DNA of 35,171 bases from a virus. Shown here one piece after another: positions 24,525 to 32,665 of this stretch; the first letter of the stretch is position 1; each line of letters opens with the position of its first letter. The notes below the pieces were generated by a model, which was given only the letters and a program-made list of their open reading frames with translations, was not told the origin of the DNA and did no database searches. The position numbers and the translations under genes were made by a program. The stretch lies in the IMG/VR virus record IMGVR_UViG_3300017598_000640, positions 1 to 35,171 of that record, one strand, 5' to 3'.

Positions 24525-24740
24525 TTAAGTCACAGAAGTTGAACTACTAGACTCAGAACTCGAACTCTCCGAACTAGTCGAACTCGAACTAGTTGAACTT
24601 GTAGATGATTCCGAACTATCCGATGAGCTAGACCATGATACATTGTCATTCACATTTACGATCCATCGCCGAAGATAGGCTGGTAATGTAGAATCATGTT
24701 TCGCCCTGAGTCTGTCGTCGATGTGCTTTTTCTCAGACAT
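24525..24740 (-). CDS. Small serine-tailed protein, copy 2 of a duplicated pair
   Basis: A 71-residue protein starting MSEKKHIDDRLRAKHD, with a short folded-looking core (LPAYLRRWIVNVNDNVSW, about 19-36) and then about 35 residues made of Ser with Asp, Glu and Thr. It is a paralogue of the gene immediately upstream (24752-24913), with the same start, the same core and the same ribosome site (AAGGAGTCTAATT). It follows the major capsid gene by two positions, where many phages keep decoration proteins, but nothing in the sequence proves binding to capsid. The 66 bases after it (24459-24524) show no gene. Confidence 0.65.
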   Translation of the reverse strand: MSEKKHIDDRLRAKHDSTLPAYLRRWIVNVNDNVSWSSSSDSSESSTSSTSSSSTSSESSSSESSSSTSVT

Positions 24741-24751
24741 AATTAGACTCC

Positions 24752-24913
24752 TTACGTCGTGGAGCTAGAACTTTCGGATGATGTAGAACTATCCGAAGAA
24801 CTAGACCACGAAATGTTATCATTTACATTCGCGATGTATCGCCTAAGATAAGGGGGTAATGACAATGACTGTTCACTTTTCTCTCTGTCATTAACATTCT
24901 TTTTCTCAGACAT
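24752..24913 (-). CDS. Small serine-tailed protein, copy 1 of a duplicated pair
   Basis: A 53-codon frame, ATG 24913-24911, TAA 24754-24752. It starts MSEKKNVNDREKSEQ, shares LPPYLRRYIANVNDNISW with its neighbour and ends in 17 residues mostly Ser with Thr. A 30-base segment including the ribosome site and first codons is identical in both copies (24899-24928 and 24726-24755, 173 bases apart). The serine tail is only half as long as that of the other copy, so tails have diverged in length since duplication. Confidence 0.65.
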   Translation of the reverse strand: MSEKKNVNDREKSEQSLSLPPYLRRYIANVNDNISWSSSSDSSTSSESSSSTT

Positions 24914-24984
24914 AATTAGACTCCTTACTTTTCGCTTGAATTATTTAATTTCTACCTTATTTAAAAAAGTAAAGTAGCCACTAG

Positions 24985-25947
24985 TTATGAAGTAGCCAGA
25001 CTGGTGATAGTGCCATGATATTCTTCAGGCCCATAATCAATACCAATTTGACCATAGATTTGACCCTTCTCAGATGCACCCGTCTTGCTCAATTCCTCAT
25101 AAAACAAAACTCCCTTTTCAGGAACTGGCAGGAATACAGGAGAACAAACAGACAGGTCAGCAATCAGCAAAGTTGCCGCAGGAACATTAGGCGCCCATAC
25201 AACACCCAATTGAGCAAAGTCAGTCTCAATTTGATTGATGTTATAGCCACCAACATTTCTATCTTGCGGTGCATAACCATAAATATCACTAATCTTTTGC
25301 TTTTGAAATGCATTCACAAAAACAACTGCATTGATAAACTCAGAACCATTAGCCGCCATTGTTCTAAGCAATTGATCCATCAATGCCTTGCTTAATGTTG
25401 CTGAACTAGCATTGACCGTGTTGGTGGTAGCCGCAGTAATAATACCTCTGGTCTTAGCCGCAACGGAGGCTGATGTCGCTTGCTGATAAGCACCATTAAG
25501 AAAAGTATAGTCAGCATTCACGGCAATCTGCCGCATATGTGCTTGAATCTGAAAATCCCTTTCATTTTGCACAGGCTGTACACCTGTAATATCAGCAAGA
25601 TTGGTAGTTGCATCAGCAGTAATCTGACCCACTACTGACTGTTTAACATAAGAAACACTTACCTGCCTTTGAAAAATAGAACAGGTATTGACATCCTGGC
25701 CCCGTACATAAGTCCAGGGAGTAGGTGCCGTTAAAGAAGCTGTTTCAGTGATTGCCGGTTGAGAAGCAGCTTCAAGCGCCCACGGTTGGGCTAACGGAAA
25801 CTGCATGTCATAAACTGTCCGAATTGCAGTGCCTTGAAGACCACCTACCATATTCAGAAATGGAGTCTGGTTGGCACCAATCAGGTAAAGTTCACCAGTA
25901 TAGTTCGGGCAGTTCCACGAAGTTGCTGCTGCATTTGTATTCGCCAT
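24985..25947 (-). CDS. Major capsid protein, SU10 / DUF5309 family
   Basis: A 320-residue capsid subunit. The start (about 14-36, NCPNYTGELYLIGANQTPFL) is the family signature. Other typical segments are PWTYVRGQDVNTCSIFQRQVSVSY, NERDFQIQAHMRQIAVNADYTFLNG near 128-152 and DIYGYAPQDRNVGGYNINQIETDF near 218-242, with a Gly- and Tyr-containing end. This family has an HK97 fold without a large delta domain. Its codons look less AT-biased than those of its neighbours by eye, as expected for a highly expressed gene. It directly follows the scaffold gene. Confidence 0.9.
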   Translation of the reverse strand: MANTNAAATSWNCPNYTGELYLIGANQTPFLNMVGGLQGTAIRTVYDMQFPLAQPWALEAASQPAITETASLTAPTPWTYVRGQDVNTCSIFQRQVSVSYVKQSVVGQITADATTNLADITGVQPVQNERDFQIQAHMRQIAVNADYTFLNGAYQQATSASVAAKTRGIITAATTNTVNASSATLSKALMDQLLRTMAANGSEFINAVVFVNAFQKQKISDIYGYAPQDRNVGGYNINQIETDFAQLGVVWAPNVPAATLLIADLSVCSPVFLPVPEKGVLFYEELSKTGASEKGQIYGQIGIDYGPEEYHGTITSLATS

Positions 25948-25975
25948 TTTTTAAATCTCCTTAAGAAATAATTTG

Positions 25976-26851
25976 CTATGCTGCAAGCTTCTGTCTTAAG
26001 GCAAATATCCGACTCTTTAAAGTAACTGATAATCGGCCATCTTTATTTTTCAAAGCTTCAGCATATTGTTTTTCGAGAATTGCTAGATCATCACCAGGTG
26101 TTTGATCTCCACCATCCTGTCCACCACCAGCACCTGACCCACTGCCAGAGCCTACTAAAAGCTGTTCCTTATAAGGACTAGACTCGAAGATTGCAGTCAT
26201 TGCTTCATCAAGTCGGGCTATCTCACCAGGTCGTTCCCGAGATAGTACAACTTCACCATTATCATGGTAAGCAACCAATTTAACTTCTTTGGTTTTTTCA
26301 TCCTCTTCAACTTTGAAGTTCTTACCAAAATAGGTTTCAGCAATTGCAGGTGGTAAGGTAGTCTTTGGTTTCGGACCGCTGAAATAAGGTGATGTAGAGA
26401 ATAGGTTACTTACCATTAGCTTCCTCATTTGAGAGTCTTTTGTAGCAATAGTACCCTTAAGATCTTTCTCTTTTAGGTCAAAGGATGTTTGGGCAGTTTT
26501 TAATTTGTCATCATAATTGCCCTTCATTTCATCCTTTAACTTCTCAACCTTTTCAGCCTTCAACCAGTCTTTGTCATTGAAATTCTCTATCTTTTCAATG
26601 GACTCATCAGCCTTTTTCTTCCATTCAGGGAGATCCTCAATACCTTCAAAGATCTTTAATTGGCCAGTTGCAGCATCCGAAGCCTCCCGATGTTTCTTAT
26701 TCTCCTTACCAAGGTCGATAATCTTGGTATACATTCCAGGAGGATCTAAGGTAATTTCTTTTCCATCAGGATCAATGTAAACTGGTTTATTGTCTACAAA
26801 CACAACTTTCTTTTGGTCGTCTAGCTTTAACTTCCACACTTTATCTGGCAT
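25976..26851 (-). CDS. Capsid scaffolding protein (DUF6651-like)
   Basis: A 291-residue, highly charged protein expected to fill the procapsid and leave before DNA packaging. A short N-terminal sheet (VWKLKLDDQKKVVFVDNKPV) is followed by a long Lys/Glu-rich coiled coil (about 45-150), a middle segment with NLFSTSPYFSGPKPKTTLPP near 149-168, a Gly/Ser linker (GSGSGSGAGGG, about 235-246) and a C-terminal amphipathic helix (ILEKQYAEALKNKDGR) that would bind capsid subunits. ATG 26851 has AAGGAGAAGG upstream. The position immediately before the capsid gene supports the assignment. Confidence 0.8.
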   Translation of the reverse strand: MPDKVWKLKLDDQKKVVFVDNKPVYIDPDGKEITLDPPGMYTKIIDLGKENKKHREASDAATGQLKIFEGIEDLPEWKKKADESIEKIENFNDKDWLKAEKVEKLKDEMKGNYDDKLKTAQTSFDLKEKDLKGTIATKDSQMRKLMVSNLFSTSPYFSGPKPKTTLPPAIAETYFGKNFKVEEDEKTKEVKLVAYHDNGEVVLSRERPGEIARLDEAMTAIFESSPYKEQLLVGSGSGSGAGGGQDGGDQTPGDDLAILEKQYAEALKNKDGRLSVTLKSRIFALRQKLAA

Positions 26852-26941
26852 CCGCCTTCTCCTTTTGCCCTATCCAGGGACGTTTAATCGTTAACTAACT
26901 CACTTCATCCGAAGCTATCAATAGACATTTATTTATAAGAT

Positions 26942-26970
26942 ATTATATTTTATATAATATTTAAAGTCAA
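26942..26970 (-). promoter_or_regulatory. Sigma-70-type promoter for the scaffold and capsid genes
   Basis: On the minus strand, TTGACT (26970-26965) and TATAAT (26947-26942) are separated by exactly 17 bases, a near-consensus pair. It lies about 90 bases upstream of the scaffold ATG in a 123-base gap, the longest gap among the packed minus-strand genes. A second TTGACT at 26978-26973 is 8 bases further upstream. The likely purpose is extra transcription of scaffold and capsid within the operon. Confidence 0.6.
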
Positions 26971-26974
26971 TAAG

Positions 26975-27181
26975 TCAATTTTGTTTTTTGTACAAATAAT
27001 CACCAACCTGGTCTGGGTGCTTCGTTGAATGATCATTTTTCCCATATGCTATTTCACTAGGTATACCTTCTGGAAATGCAGTACAGAAATTGTTTTCCGT
27101 AGATTCTTCATCCCCAAACCATTTAATGCCCAAAAAATGTTTACATCGTCTTGTAAAACAATTAGGTTCTGCCAACATCAT
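26975..27181 (-). CDS. Small Cys/His protein (68 aa)
   Basis: A 68-residue protein starting MMLAEPNCFTRRCKHFLG, with ATG 27181 or the next codon. Residues Cys8, Cys13, His14 and Cys33 with FCTAFPEGIPSEIAYG near 32-47 and a later His form a plausible metal or cluster site. Similar short proteins with CxxxxCxHFxG and AFPxGIPxEIxxG occur in bacteria and phages without known role. Overlaps the upstream gene by ATGA and is the last gene before the scaffold promoter. Confidence 0.65.
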   Translation of the reverse strand: MMLAEPNCFTRRCKHFLGIKWFGDEESTENNFCTAFPEGIPSEIAYGKNDHSTKHPDQVGDYLYKKQN

Positions 27182-27378
27182 TCCATCCTTTCAAATATCA
27201 AATCTATTTTCTTTTGCTCTGCATCTGTTAAAGGAACCATTTTAATAGACTCTCTTTTCTCTAATTCTTGTTTGGCCTTAACATCACCTTTTTGTGCCTT
27301 CTTAGATAACCTCAGTGATCCCAACCAATCAGAATTTAATTCATCTTCATCAAGTTTGCCTACAACTGGTTTTGCCAT
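27178..27378 (-). CDS. Small hypothetical charged protein (66 aa)
   Basis: A 66-residue protein rich in Lys, Glu and Asp with no recognised family. It looks helical from about 20 to 45 (RLSKKAQKGDVKAKQELEKRES) and again at the end. Its ATG (27378) overlaps the stop of the preceding gene as TAATG and its TGA overlaps the next start, so translation of the three small genes here is probably coupled. Confidence 0.6.
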   Translation of the reverse strand: MAKPVVGKLDEDELNSDWLGSLRLSKKAQKGDVKAKQELEKRESIKMVPLTDAEQKKIDLIFERME

Positions 27379-27530
27379 TATTCTACTCCCTCTCTATCTC
27401 CATCAAAATCCTCTGTTTCATCATCAGTTAATACTGGTAGAACTACATTATTATCTTTATCTACAAATTGGATTGACTTAACCCATTCAGCAAATTCTCG
27501 CTCTACTTTAGTAGGCTGAAAAATAGACAT
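27378..27530 (-). CDS. Small hypothetical acidic protein (50 aa)
   Basis: A 50-residue protein if started at ATG 27530, which has CGGAGG at the right distance. An in-frame ATG at 27566 overlaps the stop of the minor head protein (ATGA) and would add 12 residues; the stronger ribosome site favours the shorter form. The end is acidic (LTDDETEDFDGDREGVE). No function is recognised. Confidence 0.55.
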   Translation of the reverse strand: MSIFQPTKVEREFAEWVKSIQFVDKDNNVVLPVLTDDETEDFDGDREGVE

Positions 27531-27562
27531 TATAAACCTCCGATAATAGTCAATAACAGTAG

Positions 27563-30500
27563 TCATGATACCCCGCCAATAAGTTCCCAGACCATCGGGT
27601 CTATATAACTTTTCTTTGCCATAGCTGGTGTATTAGCCAACACCTTGCTGACTTTTTCACTTACCTTTTTAATAAGATCCTTTTTCTCTTTATCAGTTAG
27701 CACTTTACCAATATAAGGGGTCAATTCCTTATATGCTTCTTGTGTGCCAATATATGTCCTAAAGTCTTTAATTGTATATTTCTTCCCACCAGAAATACCT
27801 TTTAGATACTTATTCAATTTCTTTGCATTAACATCAGGAAACAACATACCATTCTGCCCCGCTACTGCTTTTCTACCTTTTATAAATGTCGCCAGTATGC
27901 TATCTGTTACTTCATAGTGAGCCGGTATACCTTCCTTTGCTACAAAGTCTAATGTTATTTTACTCCCCTTAATCTTCACATGTCGGCCATTCAATGTAGT
28001 AAGACCATACGCTTTCTTCTTGGCTTTAAAATCTGTCGTTGAACCAACTCTAATTCCAGTCCTTTGCTCTAAATCTAACAGTAATGCTCGTGGATCATTT
28101 TTAGCAATATCACTTGTTACCTTCTTCTTTATACTAGGCATATCTTTGGTAAATTTTTGTACTCGCTCAAACTTTTTCTTCGCACTTTTATCCATATACT
28201 CTTGTGAGTATCTGGATTGCCAACGCCCAGCCTTATCTTTTCCCATGCCTAAAACTTTGGCCTTTTTATTTATTGTAGCTCTAGCATTATCCCATGCCGG
28301 AGGCAGTTTCAGCCCTTTTAGTATTTCAAGGTTTTCACCTGTAACCTGAGAACCTTTTTTATACCACACCTTACCTTTACGAATAAACTCCAATTTACTT
28401 GCAGAAGCAGGTAAAGGTTTCTCAGCAAGCATATAAAGAGTCTTTTTTAACTCTCTAAAATGTACATTTCCAGCACCCAATTTCGTTTTCTTTGGTGTTA
28501 CCTTTATATATTCTAATTCATCCATAGCACCGCCTCTCGTCCAAATATCATAAGAGGCAAATATATCTTTAGTGTCAACATCTAACTCAACAGTAACACC
28601 ACCATTATTTTGACCCCAACCTAAAGCTTCTTGCTTTGACCCAGAATATCCAGTTAAACTTGTTTCTTCAATATCAAATTTAGTTGCTCCCCTTCGTGCA
28701 CTACTAGTCCAACGCTCACTCAGTTTTCTTCCTGCATGACCACCAGTCCCTCTATATAATTTTACTTTCTTTACTCCTATTGTGTCATAATAAGATTGAG
28801 TAAGTGCTCTATACCGAATATACTGGTTTTTAAAATCAGGGTCAATAAGATCTATAGCTTGTTCAATATTTTTATCGATAGCCTTCTTTAAAAACTGAGT
28901 ATCTACATTTTCTATCTTGTGTGCTATTATTTTTAAAGCAGTAGCATGAGGCCCATTTGTATTAGATTTCCAAACCCTTAAACCTCTAACAACTTTTCCT
29001 ATCTTCCCACTATCACTTTCAGACTCAATATATGTTTTGATACTTTTAATAAATTCATTTTTATTAGAACCTGCAAGGTAATCTGAGAATAAATCATCAT
29101 AGTACTCTTTATATTCATTATATCTCTTTTGGTCACCTGCATTACTAAATATCTCTTTGCCACCACGCTTCGGAAGTGGTATAACCTTTTGAGGTTCCAC
29201 CTTCTTTACTGGTACACCTTCAAATAAATTCTCCATGAATTTATCTATCTTGGGATGGAGGCTTACAGTTTCTCCGTAGTAAGGACTTGTATATGCTGAA
29301 AAGCACTCAGCAAAAGCCTCATCTATATTAGCACCAGCATACTTAGAAACACTTTGGTCAAAGAATTTAGGATTTAAATCAGTTAATTCTTTATGTAATT
29401 TCTGCCACCTACCTTTCACACCCATAGATCCCCATTCACCTTTATCCATAAGTGTTTGATAGACATGATGCCCAAACTCATGCCTATATATAGATGAAGC
29501 ATTACTTCCTACACTATAAGCATCATTCCCAATCCTTAAGTCATTAACATCATCTAAAAACCCTTTTTCCCGTGTGGCCATTGAAATATATTTTTTGCCC
29601 CACGGAGTATACGCACCTTTAACTATTTGACCAGCAGAGCCCTTGGCTAACTCTTCAGTTAACTTAAACCCATTATAGACTCTTACTTTATCTATAGGAT
29701 TAGCTGCAAGTAATGATTCTAAAATATCACTTTGTGATATAAGAAAATCTGTTTCATTAAGAACTTGCTTCGTAATATTATCAACAAAATTATCATATCC
29801 AGGCCCATAACCAACAATAGATTTAATATACTTATCCATGCCTAGTTTTTTCAACTCAGCACTAGACTGACTTTCTACAGATACCACCTCTTTTGGCTTC
29901 TTCACTACTTTTGGTTTGGGTTTAAAAGATACTTTTTTAGCTTTAGGTTGAACCTTTTTAATTTTAGGTTTCTTCACTGCTTTTGTTTTTATTACATCAT
30001 CACCAATGCCTTTCAATTGATTTTTAATTGTTTTGATCTCAGATTTTAATTTGTCTTGTATCGCACTAACCATTGCAAGATTTTCTTTAGTTGCTTTTAA
30101 ATTAGACCCATATCCCAATTCCTTAACTGCTTTTTGTTTTAACCACCATGCAAGATTTTTCTTTTCTACAACACCAGCCATCCCTTTCTTTATACCATTA
30201 ACAACATAGGCATTATATGTCCTTTTCCTAGTGAGTGCTTTTAACTTATCTTTCAATTTGGTAGTCTTAGGATCTTGCAGCATATAAGCAATCTTTTCAC
30301 CACGAGGTATTTCCTCACCATCCTCATCTAATACCCACTCTTTCTTTACTGGTCGCCAATGATGCCTACAATTATAACCTCCTCTATTCTCAAATGCTGG
30401 CCCTGACTTTCCTGCCCACGGCATCCTATCCCACACTCCTATCTGCCGTTTTGTATATACCTTACCAACTCTGGTAATACAGAACTGTCGTGAAGTTAGT

Positions 30501-31147
30501 ATAATATCACCATAGTATAGAAAATGTTTTAAACCAAGTTCTTCACCCTTCCTGGTATTAACCTGGTTGTGATAATTCATTATAGAATCGTTTGCATATT
30601 GCTTTGCATACTGAGTCATAGGACGACCACGAGCATCTTTATGACCCGTTAAAACTCCCTTAACAGTATTTAATAATGTAGAAAACTTAGCACCACCTAC
30701 AACATGACTATACATAGCATTAGCTATGTCATCCCGTGCCATCTCACCAAACTGGACATACTGCTCAAATGTTTGATCTCGCAGTGTATCCATCATTACT
30801 TTATCTACATTGGTAAACTTAGCTGCTTCACCAAGTGATCTATAACTACGTTGGATTTGATTAGATATTTCTGAAAAGTCACCGAGGATAGAACTTACTT
30901 CTATATTGAATTGGCTTTCAAACTCTTTGACTAATTGTTTGTGTAAGTGTTGCGCTTGCTTTAGATTGACTTTTGGCCCCATCAGACGACCACCAGGAGT
31001 CGTTTGCAACGTACTTAGTGTATTTGTTATATTGTTTTCCAAATCCTCAATAGCCACCAATAGACGTCCCTGATGTAAAACTATCATATCTTCAAGAAAA
31101 TCATCATTCTCTGCTGCAGCATCTATAACATCAATAATATTTGGCAT
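27563..31147 (-). CDS. MuF minor head protein fused to zincin, ADP-ribosyltransferase-like and topoisomerase IB domains
   Basis: A 1194-residue protein beside the portal gene. (1) Residues about 1-270: MuF/SPP1 gp7-type head morphogenesis domain, closing with CITRVGKVY (Cys223) and GGYNCRHHWRPV (Cys260, His262/263). (2) A Lys/Pro-rich linker (about 385-425). (3) Residues about 485-645: metallopeptidase with HEFGH at 556-560 and DEAFAE (610-614) as third-ligand candidate. (4) Residues about 700-900: ADP-ribosyltransferase-like, with Arg799 in LYRG, TSLTGYSGS (829-837) and Glu877-x-Glu879. (5) Residues about 915-1194: type IB topoisomerase, with LKLPPAW (946-952), IRVG (Arg1033), YGLTTL, Lys1071, KDFRTYIGT (Arg1130), ANTPA (Asn1172) and SYIDP (Tyr1181). 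All catalytic positions look intact. MuF proteins can reside inside the head, so these domains may be delivered to the host. Domain calls are from motifs. Confidence 0.88.
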   Translation of the reverse strand: MPNIIDVIDAAAENDDFLEDMIVLHQGRLLVAIEDLENNITNTLSTLQTTPGGRLMGPKVNLKQAQHLHKQLVKEFESQFNIEVSSILGDFSEISNQIQRSYRSLGEAAKFTNVDKVMMDTLRDQTFEQYVQFGEMARDDIANAMYSHVVGGAKFSTLLNTVKGVLTGHKDARGRPMTQYAKQYANDSIMNYHNQVNTRKGEELGLKHFLYYGDIILTSRQFCITRVGKVYTKRQIGVWDRMPWAGKSGPAFENRGGYNCRHHWRPVKKEWVLDEDGEEIPRGEKIAYMLQDPKTTKLKDKLKALTRKRTYNAYVVNGIKKGMAGVVEKKNLAWWLKQKAVKELGYGSNLKATKENLAMVSAIQDKLKSEIKTIKNQLKGIGDDVIKTKAVKKPKIKKVQPKAKKVSFKPKPKVVKKPKEVVSVESQSSAELKKLGMDKYIKSIVGYGPGYDNFVDNITKQVLNETDFLISQSDILESLLAANPIDKVRVYNGFKLTEELAKGSAGQIVKGAYTPWGKKYISMATREKGFLDDVNDLRIGNDAYSVGSNASSIYRHEFGHHVYQTLMDKGEWGSMGVKGRWQKLHKELTDLNPKFFDQSVSKYAGANIDEAFAECFSAYTSPYYGETVSLHPKIDKFMENLFEGVPVKKVEPQKVIPLPKRGGKEIFSNAGDQKRYNEYKEYYDDLFSDYLAGSNKNEFIKSIKTYIESESDSGKIGKVVRGLRVWKSNTNGPHATALKIIAHKIENVDTQFLKKAIDKNIEQAIDLIDPDFKNQYIRYRALTQSYYDTIGVKKVKLYRGTGGHAGRKLSERWTSSARRGATKFDIEETSLTGYSGSKQEALGWGQNNGGVTVELDVDTKDIFASYDIWTRGGAMDELEYIKVTPKKTKLGAGNVHFRELKKTLYMLAEKPLPASASKLEFIRKGKVWYKKGSQVTGENLEILKGLKLPPAWDNARATINKKAKVLGMGKDKAGRWQSRYSQEYMDKSAKKKFERVQKFTKDMPSIKKKVTSDIAKNDPRALLLDLEQRTGIRVGSTTDFKAKKKAYGLTTLNGRHVKIKGSKITLDFVAKEGIPAHYEVTDSILATFIKGRKAVAGQNGMLFPDVNAKKLNKYLKGISGGKKYTIKDFRTYIGTQEAYKELTPYIGKVLTDKEKKDLIKKVSEKVSKVLANTPAMAKKSYIDPMVWELIGGVS

Positions 31148-31150
31148 ATA

Positions 31151-32641
31151 TTATTCTTCAATCACATTTTGATTTTCGTCGACTATTGGATAAGCTTCAA
31201 TCTCTGCTTGTTCATCTATCTCATCATATATTTCACTTATAATTTCCTCACTTGCAGCAGGAAGAACCTGTTTTGTTGCCAGCTTCTGAATCTCTTTTTG
31301 GAATTTTTGGCTCTTAACAATTATCGAGGAAGTTAGAATATTTTCAAGATCAGATGCCAAGTCCTCAACATCATATTTCCTCTCCCTCTCAATAGAAACA
31401 TTGTCCAAAAGATTAGCTTGGTCTTCCCACTTTAACCAAAAGTAAATTATTTTTTCTTCAGCCTTCTCAAGATTAATAGCCTTCCTCACCAATAGACTAT
31501 TGAGCATTTGAAATTCTGTTCTTAATGCAATCCCTGACTTGGCAGATTTAGATATTTCTGTTCCTGCCATACCACCAACATTGACAGTCCGATATATCTC
31601 ATCCACCTTTCTTAAAATCCAAGAAAGAATAGCATCTATTGGTTCCCTCACCTTTGCTTCCAGCCAGTCAGGCTTAGACTCTGGATGTTCAGCATCAAAC
31701 CCTAAAACTGCTTTCACACCTGTCTCGTCCAAACTATCTCCAGGAATAGGCCCATCAGGAAGATACTCTTTATTTGGTTTTCGCATCATTGGGAAAGCAG
31801 CATAGTCAATGACTTCTTCACCTTGACTTAAATTTCTAATTACTGATAGCTCTATTCTCGCTACACCATGAACATCAGATATCCCCAATGGTTTCTTTCT
31901 ATGTTTGATATTCTGCATCCAAACAAATGGAATCTCACCAATAGGGTTAATACCTTCAGCTATCTTTTGAGCAGTACTTTGTGGAGTTATTAAATCTTTT
32001 TCATCAATAGGTTCTGGTTCCTCCCATATCTCAAACTTATCAACCCACCACAAACGATATTGCCCGTCATCGTCATAGATTTTAAGATATGCCAAAAAGG
32101 GTCTATTTGCTTCATCCCTGTCATATACCCAATCATATATATTAGTTGGAAAATAACTTGAAACATATGGGTAAACACCTGCTTCAATTTCTTCCTTCTG
32201 ATTCTCATATTGTTTAGATGACTTATCAACTAGAACACCTATCATTCCCTCAATTGAAGAATACCTATTCTGCTCAAAAAGCCAGGAGTCAAATGATTCT
32301 TGATACAGATTGCAGTCTTCTAAAAAAGCCTGAAACTTACTATCACCTTCTAGTGTTCCAAGCTTTCTAGTAACTGGCTTTTTAAATAAATAAAAGTTCA
32401 ATAGATCTATAATGGCTTTGGTGTATTCAAAGCTGTATATTTCCTCGATTCTTTTATCATAACTTTCTTGGCTTTCACGCTCATGTTTTTTAATCTTGCC
32501 AAGTTTGACAATCTCTCTTATTCCCTCATATGCAGCTAGGAGAAACTTGTACTCATCAATATTATCCTGATACAAATAATGAGTCTCCCTAAGATCACCT
32601 ACTGTTAACTTGACACCTGATTTTGGGACTTTGACTCCCAT
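31151..32641 (-). CDS. Portal protein
   Basis: A 496-residue protein of the SPP1 gp6-like portal type. Features include a helical start, FNRYSSIEGMIGVLVD-like wing segment (actual LFEQNRYSSIEGMIGVLVD, about 142-160), strands with YPYVSSYFPTNIYDW near 178-192, GEIPFVWMQNIKHRK near 250-264, and the stem helices LSWILRKVDEIYRTVNVGG and SAKSGIALRTEFQMLNSLL near 345-395. An acidic C-terminal crown ends DENQNVIEE. It would form the dodecameric DNA channel. ATG 32641 has AGGAG upstream. The partner MuF gene begins 3 bases after its stop. Confidence 0.85.
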   Translation of the reverse strand: MGVKVPKSGVKLTVGDLRETHYLYQDNIDEYKFLLAAYEGIREIVKLGKIKKHERESQESYDKRIEEIYSFEYTKAIIDLLNFYLFKKPVTRKLGTLEGDSKFQAFLEDCNLYQESFDSWLFEQNRYSSIEGMIGVLVDKSSKQYENQKEEIEAGVYPYVSSYFPTNIYDWVYDRDEANRPFLAYLKIYDDDGQYRLWWVDKFEIWEEPEPIDEKDLITPQSTAQKIAEGINPIGEIPFVWMQNIKHRKKPLGISDVHGVARIELSVIRNLSQGEEVIDYAAFPMMRKPNKEYLPDGPIPGDSLDETGVKAVLGFDAEHPESKPDWLEAKVREPIDAILSWILRKVDEIYRTVNVGGMAGTEISKSAKSGIALRTEFQMLNSLLVRKAINLEKAEEKIIYFWLKWEDQANLLDNVSIERERKYDVEDLASDLENILTSSIIVKSQKFQKEIQKLATKQVLPAASEEIISEIYDEIDEQAEIEAYPIVDENQNVIEE

Positions 32642-32665
32642 TTTAATTCTCCTAACCTTTTTATT

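Noticed and set aside
24914-24984. Hairpin between the capsid stop and the serine-tailed pair as a terminator
   Set aside because: An eight-base stem with one G-U pair (CTACTTTA / TAAGGTAG) can be drawn, but it is weak and has no following U tract, so it is not reported as a feature.
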